Part shown: positions 35,793 to 44,070 of the stretch, in pieces
Layout: every line of letters starts with the position of its first letter
Numbering within the stretch: position 1 is the first letter of the stretch
From: Mongoliitalea daihaiensis
Lineage (GTDB): Bacteria; Bacteroidota; Bacteroidia; Cytophagales; Cyclobacteriaceae
Assembly (NCBI RefSeq): GCF_021596945.1
Contig: NZ_CP063779.1
Location: 2,206,001-2,270,000 of the forward strand
Length of the DNA stretch: 64,000 nucleotides
Reading direction: 5' to 3'
The notes under the pieces: generated by a model
Seen by the model: the letters and a program-made list of their open reading frames with translations, nothing else
What the model was told of the DNA's origin: nothing
The model's database searches: none
Made by a program: the position numbers and the translations under genes

Positions 35793-35830
35793 ACCTGCTT
35801 GCAGCAGGTAAGTACACGGATGAACACGGA
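35793..35830. repeat. Small palindrome plus ACACGGATGA word repeat
   Basis: The hairpin ACCTGCT-TGC-AGCAGGT (35793-35809) is followed by ACACGGATGA/ACACGGATTG words. These are variants of the CACAGAT array at 12539-12565. The block sits between two genes, and a frame open across it has no coding character. Confidence 0.6.
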
Positions 35831-35892
35831 TTGAGTATCGCTGCGAATAAGTATAATTGGGAAAAAGAATTGTTCGGCCGTTGGAGTATTCG

Positions 35893-35904
35893 TTTTTTTT
35901 TTTT
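35893..35904. repeat. T12 homopolymer upstream of the beta-propeller lipoprotein
   Basis: Twelve consecutive T lie 67 bases before the preferred start at 35972. A tract of this length is prone to slippage. Confidence 0.8.
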
Positions 35905-35971
35905 CTTTATTGTAGACGTTAAGAATAGGTGTTCATTTCTGTTAGGTTTGTCAGTATTCAAAGAAAAATTT

Positions 35972-37105
35972 ATGAGTGGAGTCATTACTAGTAAAATCGT
36001 TTGCTACGTTATCATTGTTTTGGTCTTTTTTTCTTGCCGTCCAACTATTGATGAGGCAGTTGATGAGTCAGAAAACATATATCATTTTAAAAAGGGCTCA
36101 CTGGACATCCGTACGGTAGTGGATAAACCAACTTATATAAAGTTGAATCAATCCGAAGGGTACTTTATTACCGAAGTAGACAAACTACACATTACAGACA
36201 AATTCATATATGTTTTGGATTTAGCAGGGTCGCATCATGTATATGTTTTTACCTTGGATGGAGATTTTGTAACTAGAATAGGTACTATTGGAGATGGACC
36301 GGAGGAATACCGACGGTTAGCGGATTTTTTTGTCAATGAGCAAGAGCAGGTAGTGCTATTGGATAGGCAGCGCAAGCGATTGTTTACTTACACATTCCAA
36401 GGTGAGCTACTATCTATTAAGTCCATAAACTTTAGAGCTGATAGCTTTATAGAAATTGATGGGGGGTATTTATTTGGGTTGGTTGTGGAAAGCGAAAATG
36501 AGCTGACTGACGGCTTTCATGTGGTAAAAACAGATAATGATCTTAACATTGTAGAGAAATATCAGCAATATCCCAAAGGCTTTATGGACGTAAAATTCCA
36601 TACCGGATTATTCACTAAAAGTCAGGATTTTATATACTATCACAAACCGGTGACTGATCATGTGCTCAAGTTTGATAGCAAAGGAAACCTTGTTAGTTTA
36701 ATTCCACTAAGCTTGAGTAATCCAAAAGATTTTGATGATTACAAGAAGGATTATGCTGCCTTGGCTGAAAAACGGTCTTCAAAAGATTTCAACTATTTAA
36801 ATTCGCCTCCCCATGTGCTTGGAGATATTGTTCTTGCACAAGGCTATTCCGGCAATACAAAAGTGATGTTTCTTTATGATCAAAAGAACAAAAGCTCCGG
36901 TCAGCTGTCAATCAATCCCTTGACATTTAATCATTTGAATGTGAATTTTCCATTGTTTACCAAAGACGATGCTTTTGTTGCGAGTGTCTTAGATAAAGAA
37001 ATGTTCTTAGCAGACAAGGGTAAAAGCGAAGTCCCCAAAGATGTGGTCAATCATCTATCAGACGGTGGAGTAACGGTATTGATTTATCCTTTATTGAAAA
37101 AATAG
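35972..37105 (+). CDS. 6-bladed beta-propeller lipoprotein
   Basis: I set the start at ATG 35972, giving 377 residues, because it opens a good lipoprotein signal (IVCYVIIVLVFFSC). The frame extends upstream to 35753, but that part runs through a repeat and a T12 tract. The mature protein has the pattern of the 6-bladed propeller family common in Bacteroidota: EVDKLHITDKFIYVLD, VYVFTLDGDFVTRIGTIGDGPEEYRR and VVLLDRQRKRLFTYTFQGELL. Such proteins are surface or periplasmic and of unknown ligand. No operon partner is evident. Confidence 0.82.
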   Translation: MSGVITSKIVCYVIIVLVFFSCRPTIDEAVDESENIYHFKKGSLDIRTVVDKPTYIKLNQSEGYFITEVDKLHITDKFIYVLDLAGSHHVYVFTLDGDFVTRIGTIGDGPEEYRRLADFFVNEQEQVVLLDRQRKRLFTYTFQGELLSIKSINFRADSFIEIDGGYLFGLVVESENELTDGFHVVKTDNDLNIVEKYQQYPKGFMDVKFHTGLFTKSQDFIYYHKPVTDHVLKFDSKGNLVSLIPLSLSNPKDFDDYKKDYAALAEKRSSKDFNYLNSPPHVLGDIVLAQGYSGNTKVMFLYDQKNKSSGQLSINPLTFNHLNVNFPLFTKDDAFVASVLDKEMFLADKGKSEVPKDVVNHLSDGGVTVLIYPLLKK

Positions 37106-37184
37106 GCTTCCTATTTGTTGAGGATCTATTTCATAATGCTACCATTTTCTTTCCTTGCAGAAAAACAATCAGTTACAATGTTGC

Positions 37185-38201
37185 CTACTGCATTCGTAAC
37201 TGCCCATTATCCACAAACCAGAATTGATCTGACCAAGGGATGTTCCATTGAAGAATATTTACAGGTTCTTCGTTGGTAGCTTGGGTTAGACGGCGGTAGC
37301 GGAGAACCTGATTGTCTAATCTCCAATGCAGGGATTGTCCTGCTTGGAGTCTTTCGGGGAATTTTTCGGGTTGGTGTTCCTCTAGGAGCGTTACTCCACC
37401 CGAGCCTAGGACTATGGCATCTCCGGAAGATGCTACACAAAGTGCTGTGCGCTCATCTACGGCAATTCCCCGCAAAGCCACAGTTTGATTTGGGCTTTTA
37501 AGACGTGCTATAAAGGAAACTAAGCGGCCTTCTCTTCCTCTTTCCGTAAAGTGCTGATCAGTAATCAGATTAGGTAGTAAGGGGTGATTGATTAAGGAGG
37601 ATTTTCTTACTGTCAATCGTGAATCAAAGGGATTGCTCAATGCTTCCGTACTGATGATGCTTCCGTTTTCACCCGTATACACAAATTCTCCCATAATCGC
37701 ACAGCCAGCACTTGTTCCACCGATAGGGACTTTCTTCTCATGAATCAAATAGTGGATAGCCCTTTCTGTTTCAGTTCCTTCCCAAGCCTCAAGGTATACA
37801 GACTGATCCCCTCCTGCAATAAAAAGAGCCTCTGCTTTCCGGATAGTTTCATAAACACGGGGATCATTGGCAGCATTTTTATTTCGAATAAGAAGGGTCT
37901 CTACCGAGTTTACGGAACCAAAATTTTGAATGTAGCTGTTGTAGCCATCCCCTCCGGAGGCTCGTATAATCAAAAAGTCCCCACCACCTGAGCGCTCGAT
38001 CATCCATTGCATAGCAGCATCTACATCACTTCCTCCACCCATTAGTACAAGACCTCCTTCAGAAGTTGTATGGACATCCTGTTTGTTGCCAACCCTACCC
38101 AATGAAAAGGGGTTGGGTTCTTGCGAATGCTCAGTGGATTGGCATGCAGCTGTTCCACAAAGCATAAAAAAACTAATGACAAAGCGTATAATATTTCCCA
38201 T
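37185..38201 (-). CDS. Cyanophycinase-like S51 peptidase lipoprotein
   Basis: The 338-residue protein has a lipobox signal (CGTAAC, Cys ~20) and an S51 fold. LVLMGGGSDVDAAM opens the domain, and LFIAGGDQSVYLEAW precedes the nucleophile elbow IGGTSAGCAIMGEF with the catalytic Ser. TDQHFTERGREGRL and the GIAVDERTAL strand complete the family pattern. Cyanophycinases release beta-Asp-Arg dipeptides from cyanophycin, but many exported Bacteroidota members probably act on other peptides, and no cyanophycin synthetase is seen here. It diverges from a small lipoprotein gene. Confidence 0.87.
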   Translation of the reverse strand: MGNIIRFVISFFMLCGTAACQSTEHSQEPNPFSLGRVGNKQDVHTTSEGGLVLMGGGSDVDAAMQWMIERSGGGDFLIIRASGGDGYNSYIQNFGSVNSVETLLIRNKNAANDPRVYETIRKAEALFIAGGDQSVYLEAWEGTETERAIHYLIHEKKVPIGGTSAGCAIMGEFVYTGENGSIISTEALSNPFDSRLTVRKSSLINHPLLPNLITDQHFTERGREGRLVSFIARLKSPNQTVALRGIAVDERTALCVASSGDAIVLGSGGVTLLEEHQPEKFPERLQAGQSLHWRLDNQVLRYRRLTQATNEEPVNILQWNIPWSDQFWFVDNGQLRMQ

Positions 38202-38244
38202 GGTTTATAGTTTGAATCTCAAATGTGCCAATTAAATTTGACCT

Positions 38245-38886
38245 ATGAAATATTTTCCGGTATTAGTTCTGCTATTGATTTTTTCTTCCTGTGTGCAATC
38301 CAAAATCTTCCCAATCGGTCCATCTAGAGCTTGTTTTGAACCAACAGATGGAGTGGTATTGGCTCCTTTTCAGGATATAGGCTTCAATGAGGCAGTCAAA
38401 TTGGAGGGAATCATTCAAGAGGAATTGAAGAAAGCGGGTTTTGGTAATGTAGAAACCGCCCCTGATTTGGAATATGAAATGCTCGCAGCAGGCATCAAGG
38501 ATGTGGATGATCCGGATCAATTTTACCGGTTTTTTTCAGAGCTAAAAAGGCAGTGGTTTATCCAAGTGGATATCGTGGGATGGAAGAATGAAGGTGGTTT
38601 GGCCTATGAACAGGAGGACTTGGGAAGAAAGGGCTCGGATCCTTATTACGTGAGTCCACAAATCTCTAATAGTAATGTGGTCAAAGTGCGATTCATCGTG
38701 TGGGATACGCAGCAGGATGTCAAAGTATATGAATTTGAATCACAGACTACTGCTTCTGGTCTCCCGATTCCAAGTGCCAACGATGAGGATATCTATTCTC
38801 TGAATCTCTCTTCCATGTCCATGGTCTTGCAAAAATCAGTCAGGAAAGGAGCTATTCATCTTGGTAAAAAGATGAAGTGTATCTAA
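38245..38886 (+). CDS. Hypothetical lipoprotein
   Basis: The 213-residue protein has a signal with lipobox IFSSC (Cys ~16). The mature part has alternating strands and helices (VVLAPFQDIGFNEAVKLEGIIQEEL, WFIQVDIVGWKNEGG, VVKVRFIVWDTQQDVKVYEFES). This is reminiscent of periplasmic domains found in small outer-membrane assembly or secretion proteins, but I cannot name the family. A long hairpin terminator begins 8 bases after its stop. Confidence 0.72.
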   Translation: MKYFPVLVLLLIFSSCVQSKIFPIGPSRACFEPTDGVVLAPFQDIGFNEAVKLEGIIQEELKKAGFGNVETAPDLEYEMLAAGIKDVDDPDQFYRFFSELKRQWFIQVDIVGWKNEGGLAYEQEDLGRKGSDPYYVSPQISNSNVVKVRFIVWDTQQDVKVYEFESQTTASGLPIPSANDEDIYSLNLSSMSMVLQKSVRKGAIHLGKKMKCI

Positions 38887-38893
38887 TTAGTCC

Positions 38894-38926
38894 AGACCTG
38901 GCAGGTTTTTTAAACCTGCCAGGTCT
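38894..38926. terminator. Perfect 15-bp hairpin between convergent genes
   Basis: The stem 38894-38908 pairs with 38912-38926 around TTT, with T and A runs inside the hairpin. It separates the lipoprotein gene (+) and the permease gene (-) and can serve both. The AGACCTGGCAGGTTT arm resembles hairpin elements I recall as common between Bacteroidota genes. Confidence 0.75.
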
Positions 38927-38930
38927 GCTA

Positions 38931-40271
38931 CTAGTAAAATAAGTTTATTAACAACGCGAGTACTACTATCATCCCCAGCGTACTTACCCCCATCAAAAAG
39001 GTGAGCAGGGTGTAACTTCTAAGCGCTTCAGAAACAGTCAGACCGGTAAACTCTTTCACTATCCAGAAGTAGGAATCATTGGCATGGGACACGCTCATGG
39101 CACCTGCGCCAATGGCGCTGATTAATAATCCTGTTTGAATGGCGGAAAAACCAGTATCAGCTGGTAGCATACTGATAAGCAAAGAAGCTGAAATAATCAT
39201 CGCGGAGGTACTGGAGCCCTGTGCTGTCTTCAAAAAAGCACTCATTCCAAAAGCCAATAAAATCCATCCAAGCAGAGAATTAGGCTGCATATCCCAGGAT
39301 TGAAGGATTTCCTGCAACCCAATTTGTTTTAAAATGGCTCCGAAACCAGCTCCGGCACCTGTGAGAATGAGTATTGGTCCAGCGGTGACTATTCCTTTTT
39401 CAAAAGCAATCCGCATTAAATTACTCCCATCAGGAGCTTTTAATTTCCAAAAGCCCAATGCCAATCCACAGCTGATCGCTAGGAAGGGATTGCCAGCAGT
39501 TTTTAATACTTGCCCAAGGGCTTCATTGGTTATCAGGGAATGTAGATTCCCGATGGCAATCAGTAGTAGTGGTAGGGATATTACAGAAGCTGACCAAAAG
39601 AATGAGGGTATTGGTGTCGCAGTGGGTGTATTAGCAGTAGCTTTTTCAGGAAGTTGCTCATGTAATTTTTGATTGGCAAAACGCTTAGCCCACCAGGCCA
39701 CCACAAGCAGAACAGGGATCATCAGAAGTATTCCCAAAAGCAACACTACTCCTAATTGTTGCTCCATCTGCATCATGCCAGCCACAGCCAAAGGCCCAGG
39801 TGTGGGAGGGATAAGTATATGTGAAAGGTAGAGTCCTCCTGCTAAAGACAGACTGAAGGTCAAGGGTGATATTCCGGAGGTTTTGGAAAGATTCTTCCCT
39901 ACAGGATCCAATAATATAAATCCAGCATCGCAGAAAACAGGAATACCGACCACCGAACCCATCAAGCCTGTACTCAAAGCGGGGAACCTTTTACCAATGC
40001 TGGACCATAATTTTAGCGCCAGACTCATGGCTGCCCCAGATTTTTCCAATAGGTAACCAAAAACACAACCTAAAATAATTATCAGCCCAATCTGTCCAAT
40101 CAAACTTCCAAATCCCTTACTGAATTCCTCAATAGCGATAGAAACATGCATGCCTGCAGCCACTCCCACCCACACAGCCGCTACAGCTAATGCAATCAAG
40201 GGATGGATTTTCCATCGGGCGGTTGCCAAGATTATCCAAAGGATTGATAGAAATAGATGAAAAACTATCAT
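38931..40271 (-). CDS. GntP-family sugar-acid permease
   Basis: The 446-residue inner-membrane protein has about 12 hydrophobic helices and no signal peptide. Family signatures include GFGSLIGQIGLIIILG, the central GIPVFCDAGFILLDP, HILIPPTPGPLAVAGMM and the near-C-terminal SVSHANDSYFWIV. GntP proteins import gluconate or related sugar acids with protons. No kinase or dehydrogenase for a sugar acid lies beside it, so the substrate is open. Confidence 0.93.
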   Translation of the reverse strand: MIVFHLFLSILWIILATARWKIHPLIALAVAAVWVGVAAGMHVSIAIEEFSKGFGSLIGQIGLIIILGCVFGYLLEKSGAAMSLALKLWSSIGKRFPALSTGLMGSVVGIPVFCDAGFILLDPVGKNLSKTSGISPLTFSLSLAGGLYLSHILIPPTPGPLAVAGMMQMEQQLGVVLLLGILLMIPVLLVVAWWAKRFANQKLHEQLPEKATANTPTATPIPSFFWSASVISLPLLLIAIGNLHSLITNEALGQVLKTAGNPFLAISCGLALGFWKLKAPDGSNLMRIAFEKGIVTAGPILILTGAGAGFGAILKQIGLQEILQSWDMQPNSLLGWILLAFGMSAFLKTAQGSSTSAMIISASLLISMLPADTGFSAIQTGLLISAIGAGAMSVSHANDSYFWIVKEFTGLTVSEALRSYTLLTFLMGVSTLGMIVVLALLINLFY

Positions 40272-40288
40272 TGAGAAATAAGCCTGAA

Positions 40289-40402
40289 TTATTTACCGAG
40301 GTGCGAAAATATCCCAATAATCTTTTGGAGAAACAATTCTAGTGGTTTTATGCTGCTGAAATGTGAAATGGTAAAATTGGTGTCAAGAATGATTTTTTGC
40401 AT
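40289..40402 (-). pseudogene. PIN-domain toxin remnant
   Basis: On the minus strand an ATG at 40402 overlaps the 3' end of the antitoxin-like gene by 20 bases and reads MQKIILDTNFTIS. This is the start of a PIN-domain nuclease, with the first catalytic Asp in the LDTN motif. After about 13 residues the homology stops, and the frame ends at 40289 after 37 codons, whereas PIN toxins usually have about 130-140. The rest has been deleted, leaving the GntP gene 17 bases further on. The overlap with an upstream small gene is the normal toxin-antitoxin arrangement. Confidence 0.65.
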
Positions 40403-40610
40403 CTCGCACAGCTTTTACCTCATCATTAATTTCATCAATACTCATACTGGATAGACCATATTTCTCGGCTAAGGCAACACATTTGCTCAAGTTATCTTTG
40501 GCAATTTCATTTTCTAAAATAATTTTTAGTTCAAGAAATGTTAAATCAGTTTTTTTTATACCTAACTTAATCATATCCGATTTAGAAATCGAAATTCGTA
40601 TTGTTTCCAT
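40383..40610 (-). CDS. Small antitoxin-like protein, partner of a lost PIN toxin
   Basis: The 75-residue protein has an N-terminal beta/helix segment (RISISKSDMIKLGIKKTDLTFLELKIILE) and a C-terminal helix ending LSSMSIDEINDEVKAVRDAKN. The SIDEIN-xE-xxAVR end is like that of antitoxins paired with PIN toxins. A PIN-domain start overlaps its 3' end, which supports the call. The toxin is truncated, so this is an orphan antitoxin. The start is ATG at 40610. Confidence 0.6.
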   Translation of the reverse strand: METIRISISKSDMIKLGIKKTDLTFLELKIILENEIAKDNLSKCVALAEKYGLSSMSIDEINDEVKAVRDAKNHS

Positions 40611-40686
40611 TGTTTTACCTTTTCCCTAAAGTATGGTGTTTCAGTTAATTAAACAAGCGTATTTAAGATTTGATTCAATGATATTT

Positions 40687-43317
40687 TCAATTGATATTGA
40701 TAAAACTCGCGATCCCAAATCGTACACCACTTCGCTGATAGCTGCTGTTTTCGAAGCCAACACCCATCTCCAAGCGGAACAATCGGAACAAATTATCCAA
40801 GGAATATCCCGCTTCCCAATAATGTGGGCTGTTTTCAGTCTTGAGGTAGTTGAAGAAGATATTTTCCCGAATGCCTGAGAAGCGCAGCATGGGCAGTTGG
40901 GTGAGGAGGAATTTGCGAAACTGGTAGTGAACGATGGCACTGACATAATTGGAACTCGTGCTGTATTGGTAATAATCCAAAAACCGGTAATTGGTCGCCA
41001 CACCCATATTGGCAAAGACCGTACGATTTCCTCCAAAATGCTTAAAATCCATAAAGCCTACGCGGTTATTGTTAAGAAAAGTACCAGCAGTTAGGTTGTA
41101 GTCCAGTTTTCCGCTGACGCCAAAATTGAAGAAATGTTCAATACCCACTTCTGCCCAATCAAAGTCCGCTGCATTGATGTCATTGGTCAAGCTTGGGATA
41201 GCTTTTCGATATTTTAGATTGATTAGTGGAGCAGAATCGTAAATTGGCGATTTACGTCCGTTTCGGATGCGGTATTTCAGTCCTGGTCTCCAATCAATGG
41301 AACTTGACCATATAAATGCCTGATGGTTTTCAAAGGCCGCAGGACCTGCTTCTATATTTTCAGGAGTGTTGGAAGTATACACCCGTTCCGGTCTTCTATA
41401 AAAGCTGAAATCGGAATTGTTATCCAACATTCTCCGCTCTGCCCAGGAAATTTGTGTTCGGAAGGTGAAGGCATCGGTGAATCTGCGGTAGTAATAGGCT
41501 CTTATAAAATCCTGCTCAAAAAGTTTCATGTAGTTGAGTCTAAAAAGTAGGGAGTAGAGCATATTCACTTGTTCCTGAATAGGATTTTCCGTGTTGAACT
41601 GGTAGATGTACCGACCTCCTTGAGCTCCAAAGGTGGTGCTTTTTCGTCCAATGGTATTGGACCGCCGAATACCCATGGTTCCATAGAATTGCTGACTGGT
41701 AAACCCATAGCGGAGTTCTGGGCTGAAATTCCAGGAACGCACATGTCTTGTCACAGAATCAGCCAGTTTTTCTACCTTCTCTAATCGATAATAACCCGAT
41801 AAACCCACCTTAAATCCTTCTACTGTATTAAAGGAAAATTTGGTGAAGTTTTGGTCAAAAGCAAGTGTTCTTCCTTTGCCAAAGTTGTAGCGTCCTCCTG
41901 TCAGGATATCTCCGGGGCTGAATTTTCTTCGGGCTTTTCTGGCGATGCTGTCCACGGTGGAGACTTTTGCAGCTTCTATCACCGCTAAGCTGTCATCTCG
42001 GATATAGCCTCTGATTTCTTCCTCAGTCAATTTTACAGGCCGAATGCTGTCCCAGTAACTCAAATCCCTTTTGGAGGCTAAGGAGTCTATGCTGTAATTT
42101 CGCTCGGATACTACAGCTATCTCTTCCATCTCTCGAGCGGCCTCTTTTTCATATTGATTGATTAGTTTTCTGAAGTCTTTTTTGGTCATTTGGTCAGCAT
42201 TGGCCATTTGTTCCAAGGCAGATTCTTTCCGATTGAATGTGGTGATTTCCTTGGGTACCTCATCTACTTTTTCATCGATGATTTTGGTCTCGACGATAAG
42301 ATCTGGATTGAGGGTAATCTTATAATCTCTAGTGGATGCCAAGTAGGTGTATTCCCCTGCAAAGCCAAAAAACTTTCCTCCAAAGGTATAGGTATGTGTA
42401 GCGGGCATCCATACATTTTCTGCTACGGGGGTATATAACTGTTTGACGCCAATTTGGAAACCTAAAAGAGAGGTTGTCAAATCTAAGCTGTGGATGGCCC
42501 ATATGTTTTCTATGATGTAGATGGTCCCTTCAAAGACGCGTTCTCCTTTTGATCGAGGACTCACTTTGATTCGGTTGACCATCACACCTTGATCTACAAA
42601 GGAGCCTTCGTATTTAAATCGATAATAAGCAAAGGCATTGGGTGCCAAAGGGGAAACGGCCTCGTTGATTTTTGGATTATAAAAACTGGTAGCAATGTAG
42701 GGTGCTGGAGAGGTTTGGTTATTGTCTCCACTACTTCGGATGCTGATGACTTTTTCGGTGACTGTATTCGGTTGGCGGAAGGTGATTTGGGATACTGATT
42801 CTGTGGTATAGGCTTCGTTCAGTTTGAGTCCATCTTTTTCCAGTTCTTTTTTCAGAAAAAAGGGGGCATTGGTGAGTTTACCTGTTCCCTTTAGATAAAC
42901 CATCATGCTGTATTCATCCAATTGCAAACGGTGATATTTGGCTTTGGTGATTGCTTTTCGCATAATTGTCAGAGCCGGGTCTTCTTGCCCTGTTTTGACA
43001 GTCACCTCTTGCAAAGCATACACTTGTTCGTCCAATACAAAATCGAGCTGCACCCAATTGTCTTGGATTTCTACTGTCTTGATTACGGATGAATAGCCCA
43101 AGTACTGGGCTACTACATCGTAAAACCCAGGTTTCAATTTGTATTCGTAATAGCCGTTTTGGTTGGTGGGGACTCCATCGCCAAGGTTTCGGATAAAAAT
43201 CGAGGCAAATGGCAATTCCTCTCCCCGGTCATTGCTTACTTTGCCACGAATACCCTGTGCGGTTCCCAAAAATGGCAGAGTAATTATAAAAATCAACAGG
43301 AGGGAGGTATGTTTCAT
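40687..43317 (-). CDS. DUF5686 family outer-membrane protein with carboxypeptidase-like domain
   Basis: The 876-residue protein has a signal peptide (~1-21, ending GTAQ) and an N-terminal CarboxypepD_reg-like domain (~22-100: IRGKVSNDRGEELPFASIFIRN ... VVAQYLGYSSVIK). A mixed region follows (~110-460), with VTVKTGQEDPALTIMRKAI. The C-terminal ~400 residues are rich in alternating Tyr/Phe/Arg strands (for example SFNTVEGFKVGLSGYYRLE), as in a beta-barrel. This is the DUF5686 architecture, thought to sit in the outer membrane; the function is not known. It is flanked by decayed toxin genes on both sides. Confidence 0.87.
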   Translation of the reverse strand: MKHTSLLLIFIITLPFLGTAQGIRGKVSNDRGEELPFASIFIRNLGDGVPTNQNGYYEYKLKPGFYDVVAQYLGYSSVIKTVEIQDNWVQLDFVLDEQVYALQEVTVKTGQEDPALTIMRKAITKAKYHRLQLDEYSMMVYLKGTGKLTNAPFFLKKELEKDGLKLNEAYTTESVSQITFRQPNTVTEKVISIRSSGDNNQTSPAPYIATSFYNPKINEAVSPLAPNAFAYYRFKYEGSFVDQGVMVNRIKVSPRSKGERVFEGTIYIIENIWAIHSLDLTTSLLGFQIGVKQLYTPVAENVWMPATHTYTFGGKFFGFAGEYTYLASTRDYKITLNPDLIVETKIIDEKVDEVPKEITTFNRKESALEQMANADQMTKKDFRKLINQYEKEAAREMEEIAVVSERNYSIDSLASKRDLSYWDSIRPVKLTEEEIRGYIRDDSLAVIEAAKVSTVDSIARKARRKFSPGDILTGGRYNFGKGRTLAFDQNFTKFSFNTVEGFKVGLSGYYRLEKVEKLADSVTRHVRSWNFSPELRYGFTSQQFYGTMGIRRSNTIGRKSTTFGAQGGRYIYQFNTENPIQEQVNMLYSLLFRLNYMKLFEQDFIRAYYYRRFTDAFTFRTQISWAERRMLDNNSDFSFYRRPERVYTSNTPENIEAGPAAFENHQAFIWSSSIDWRPGLKYRIRNGRKSPIYDSAPLINLKYRKAIPSLTNDINAADFDWAEVGIEHFFNFGVSGKLDYNLTAGTFLNNNRVGFMDFKHFGGNRTVFANMGVATNYRFLDYYQYSTSSNYVSAIVHYQFRKFLLTQLPMLRFSGIRENIFFNYLKTENSPHYWEAGYSLDNLFRLFRLEMGVGFENSSYQRSGVRFGIASFININ

Positions 43318-43444
43318 GCAGTCAATGCTTAGAATTCTTAAACGCGTCTGAAAACTACTAAGTTTCAGGAATAAAAGTGCTCAAGCTCTTGTTAAATTTA
43401 GTTATTGAGAGGTCTTCGGAGGATTGTGTAATTGTTAGCAATAT

Positions 43445-43499
43445 GATTATCCGCAATTACACCAGAGTAAAAATAATATACAGCGTATTGCGGATAATC
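43445..43499. repeat. Perfect 13-base inverted repeat
   Basis: Arms 43445-43457 and 43487-43499 are exact reverse complements separated by 29 bases. The right arm joins a GATAATCGACCAC junction that also occurs near 8914. The surrounding 43318-43618 gap holds no credible gene. Confidence 0.75.
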
Positions 43500-43528
43500 G
43501 ACCACTGTCAACGGTCTACTATCAACAG
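43494..43528. repeat. Short-period degenerate repeat (ACTGTCAACGGTCTAC words)
   Basis: GATAATCGACCACTGTCAAC and following words resemble 8914-8947 and, in the opposite sense, 5951-5985. Confidence 0.6.
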
Positions 43529-43618
43529 AACCATTGGAAAGCTAATGCAATGTGATCAATTGTGTAGCTACTGGAATAAATGCGGACAATCAGTTTTAGC
43601 AATAAATTTCATAAATTA

Positions 43619-43923
43619 ATGATGGTCTATAAAATCCGTTTTTCAACGGATGCTGAGTCTGATGTTAATCAGTCATATTTATAGTATGAAGCGCAAGTGG
43701 AAGGATTGGGAATAAATTTTTGGATTCACTCGAAAATACTTTAAAAGTCATAAGTCAGGACCCTAAAATATTTCAATTTCGATACAAGAAAAAAGTTAGA
43801 GGAGCACTTTTTGAACGTTTCCCATATTTGATCTTGTATGTTGTTGATAAAAATAATATTGATGTAATTTCCATATTTAATACCAATCAAAATCCTGAAA
43901 AATGGAAAAATCGATTAAAGTAG
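43619..43923 (+). pseudogene. RelE/ParE-type toxin gene with nonsense codon and frameshift
   Basis: From ATG 43619 or 43622 the frame reads VYKIRFSTDAESDVNQSYL, then a TAG at 43682-43684 where the family has Trp (YLWYE), then YEAQVEGLGIN. A T5 run at 43717-43721 is one base short; beyond it the homologous frame resumes as FLDSLENTLKVISQDP and continues through KVRGALFERFPYLILYVV to NPEKWKNRLK. That is a complete RelE/ParE interferase or gyrase-poison fold apart from the two lesions. Pipelines may call only the 67-codon 3' part from a TTG at 43720. I could not find an intact antitoxin upstream. Confidence 0.8.
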
Positions 43924-44000
43924 TTTACATATTCAATTTGAAATCCTACCAATGTTTTTTTTAATGTGACACTTTTCCTCAATTAAAGAAACTAATTCCG

Positions 44001-44031
44001 TTTGTAATTCTCCCATAAAAAATTAGTTTTG
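44001..44031 (+). promoter_or_regulatory. Promoter of the TonB receptor/DUF4249 operon
   Basis: TTTG at 44001-44004, 19 bases, then TAGTTTTG at 44024-44031: an exact match to the Bacteroidota -33/-7 pattern. The ATG lies 40 bases after the -7 element. Confidence 0.55.
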
Positions 44032-44070
44032 TAGAAGAGTTTCGTTGAAACCTTCCTTGCCAAAATTACT

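Noticed and set aside
35753-35971. N-terminal extension of the propeller lipoprotein
   Set aside because: It passes through a hairpin, a word repeat and T12 and would bury the lipoprotein signal; the ATG at 35972 is preferred.
43377-43619. Open frame upstream of the broken toxin as its antitoxin
   Set aside because: Its translation has no antitoxin-like helix or DNA-binding pattern and spans the inverted repeat.
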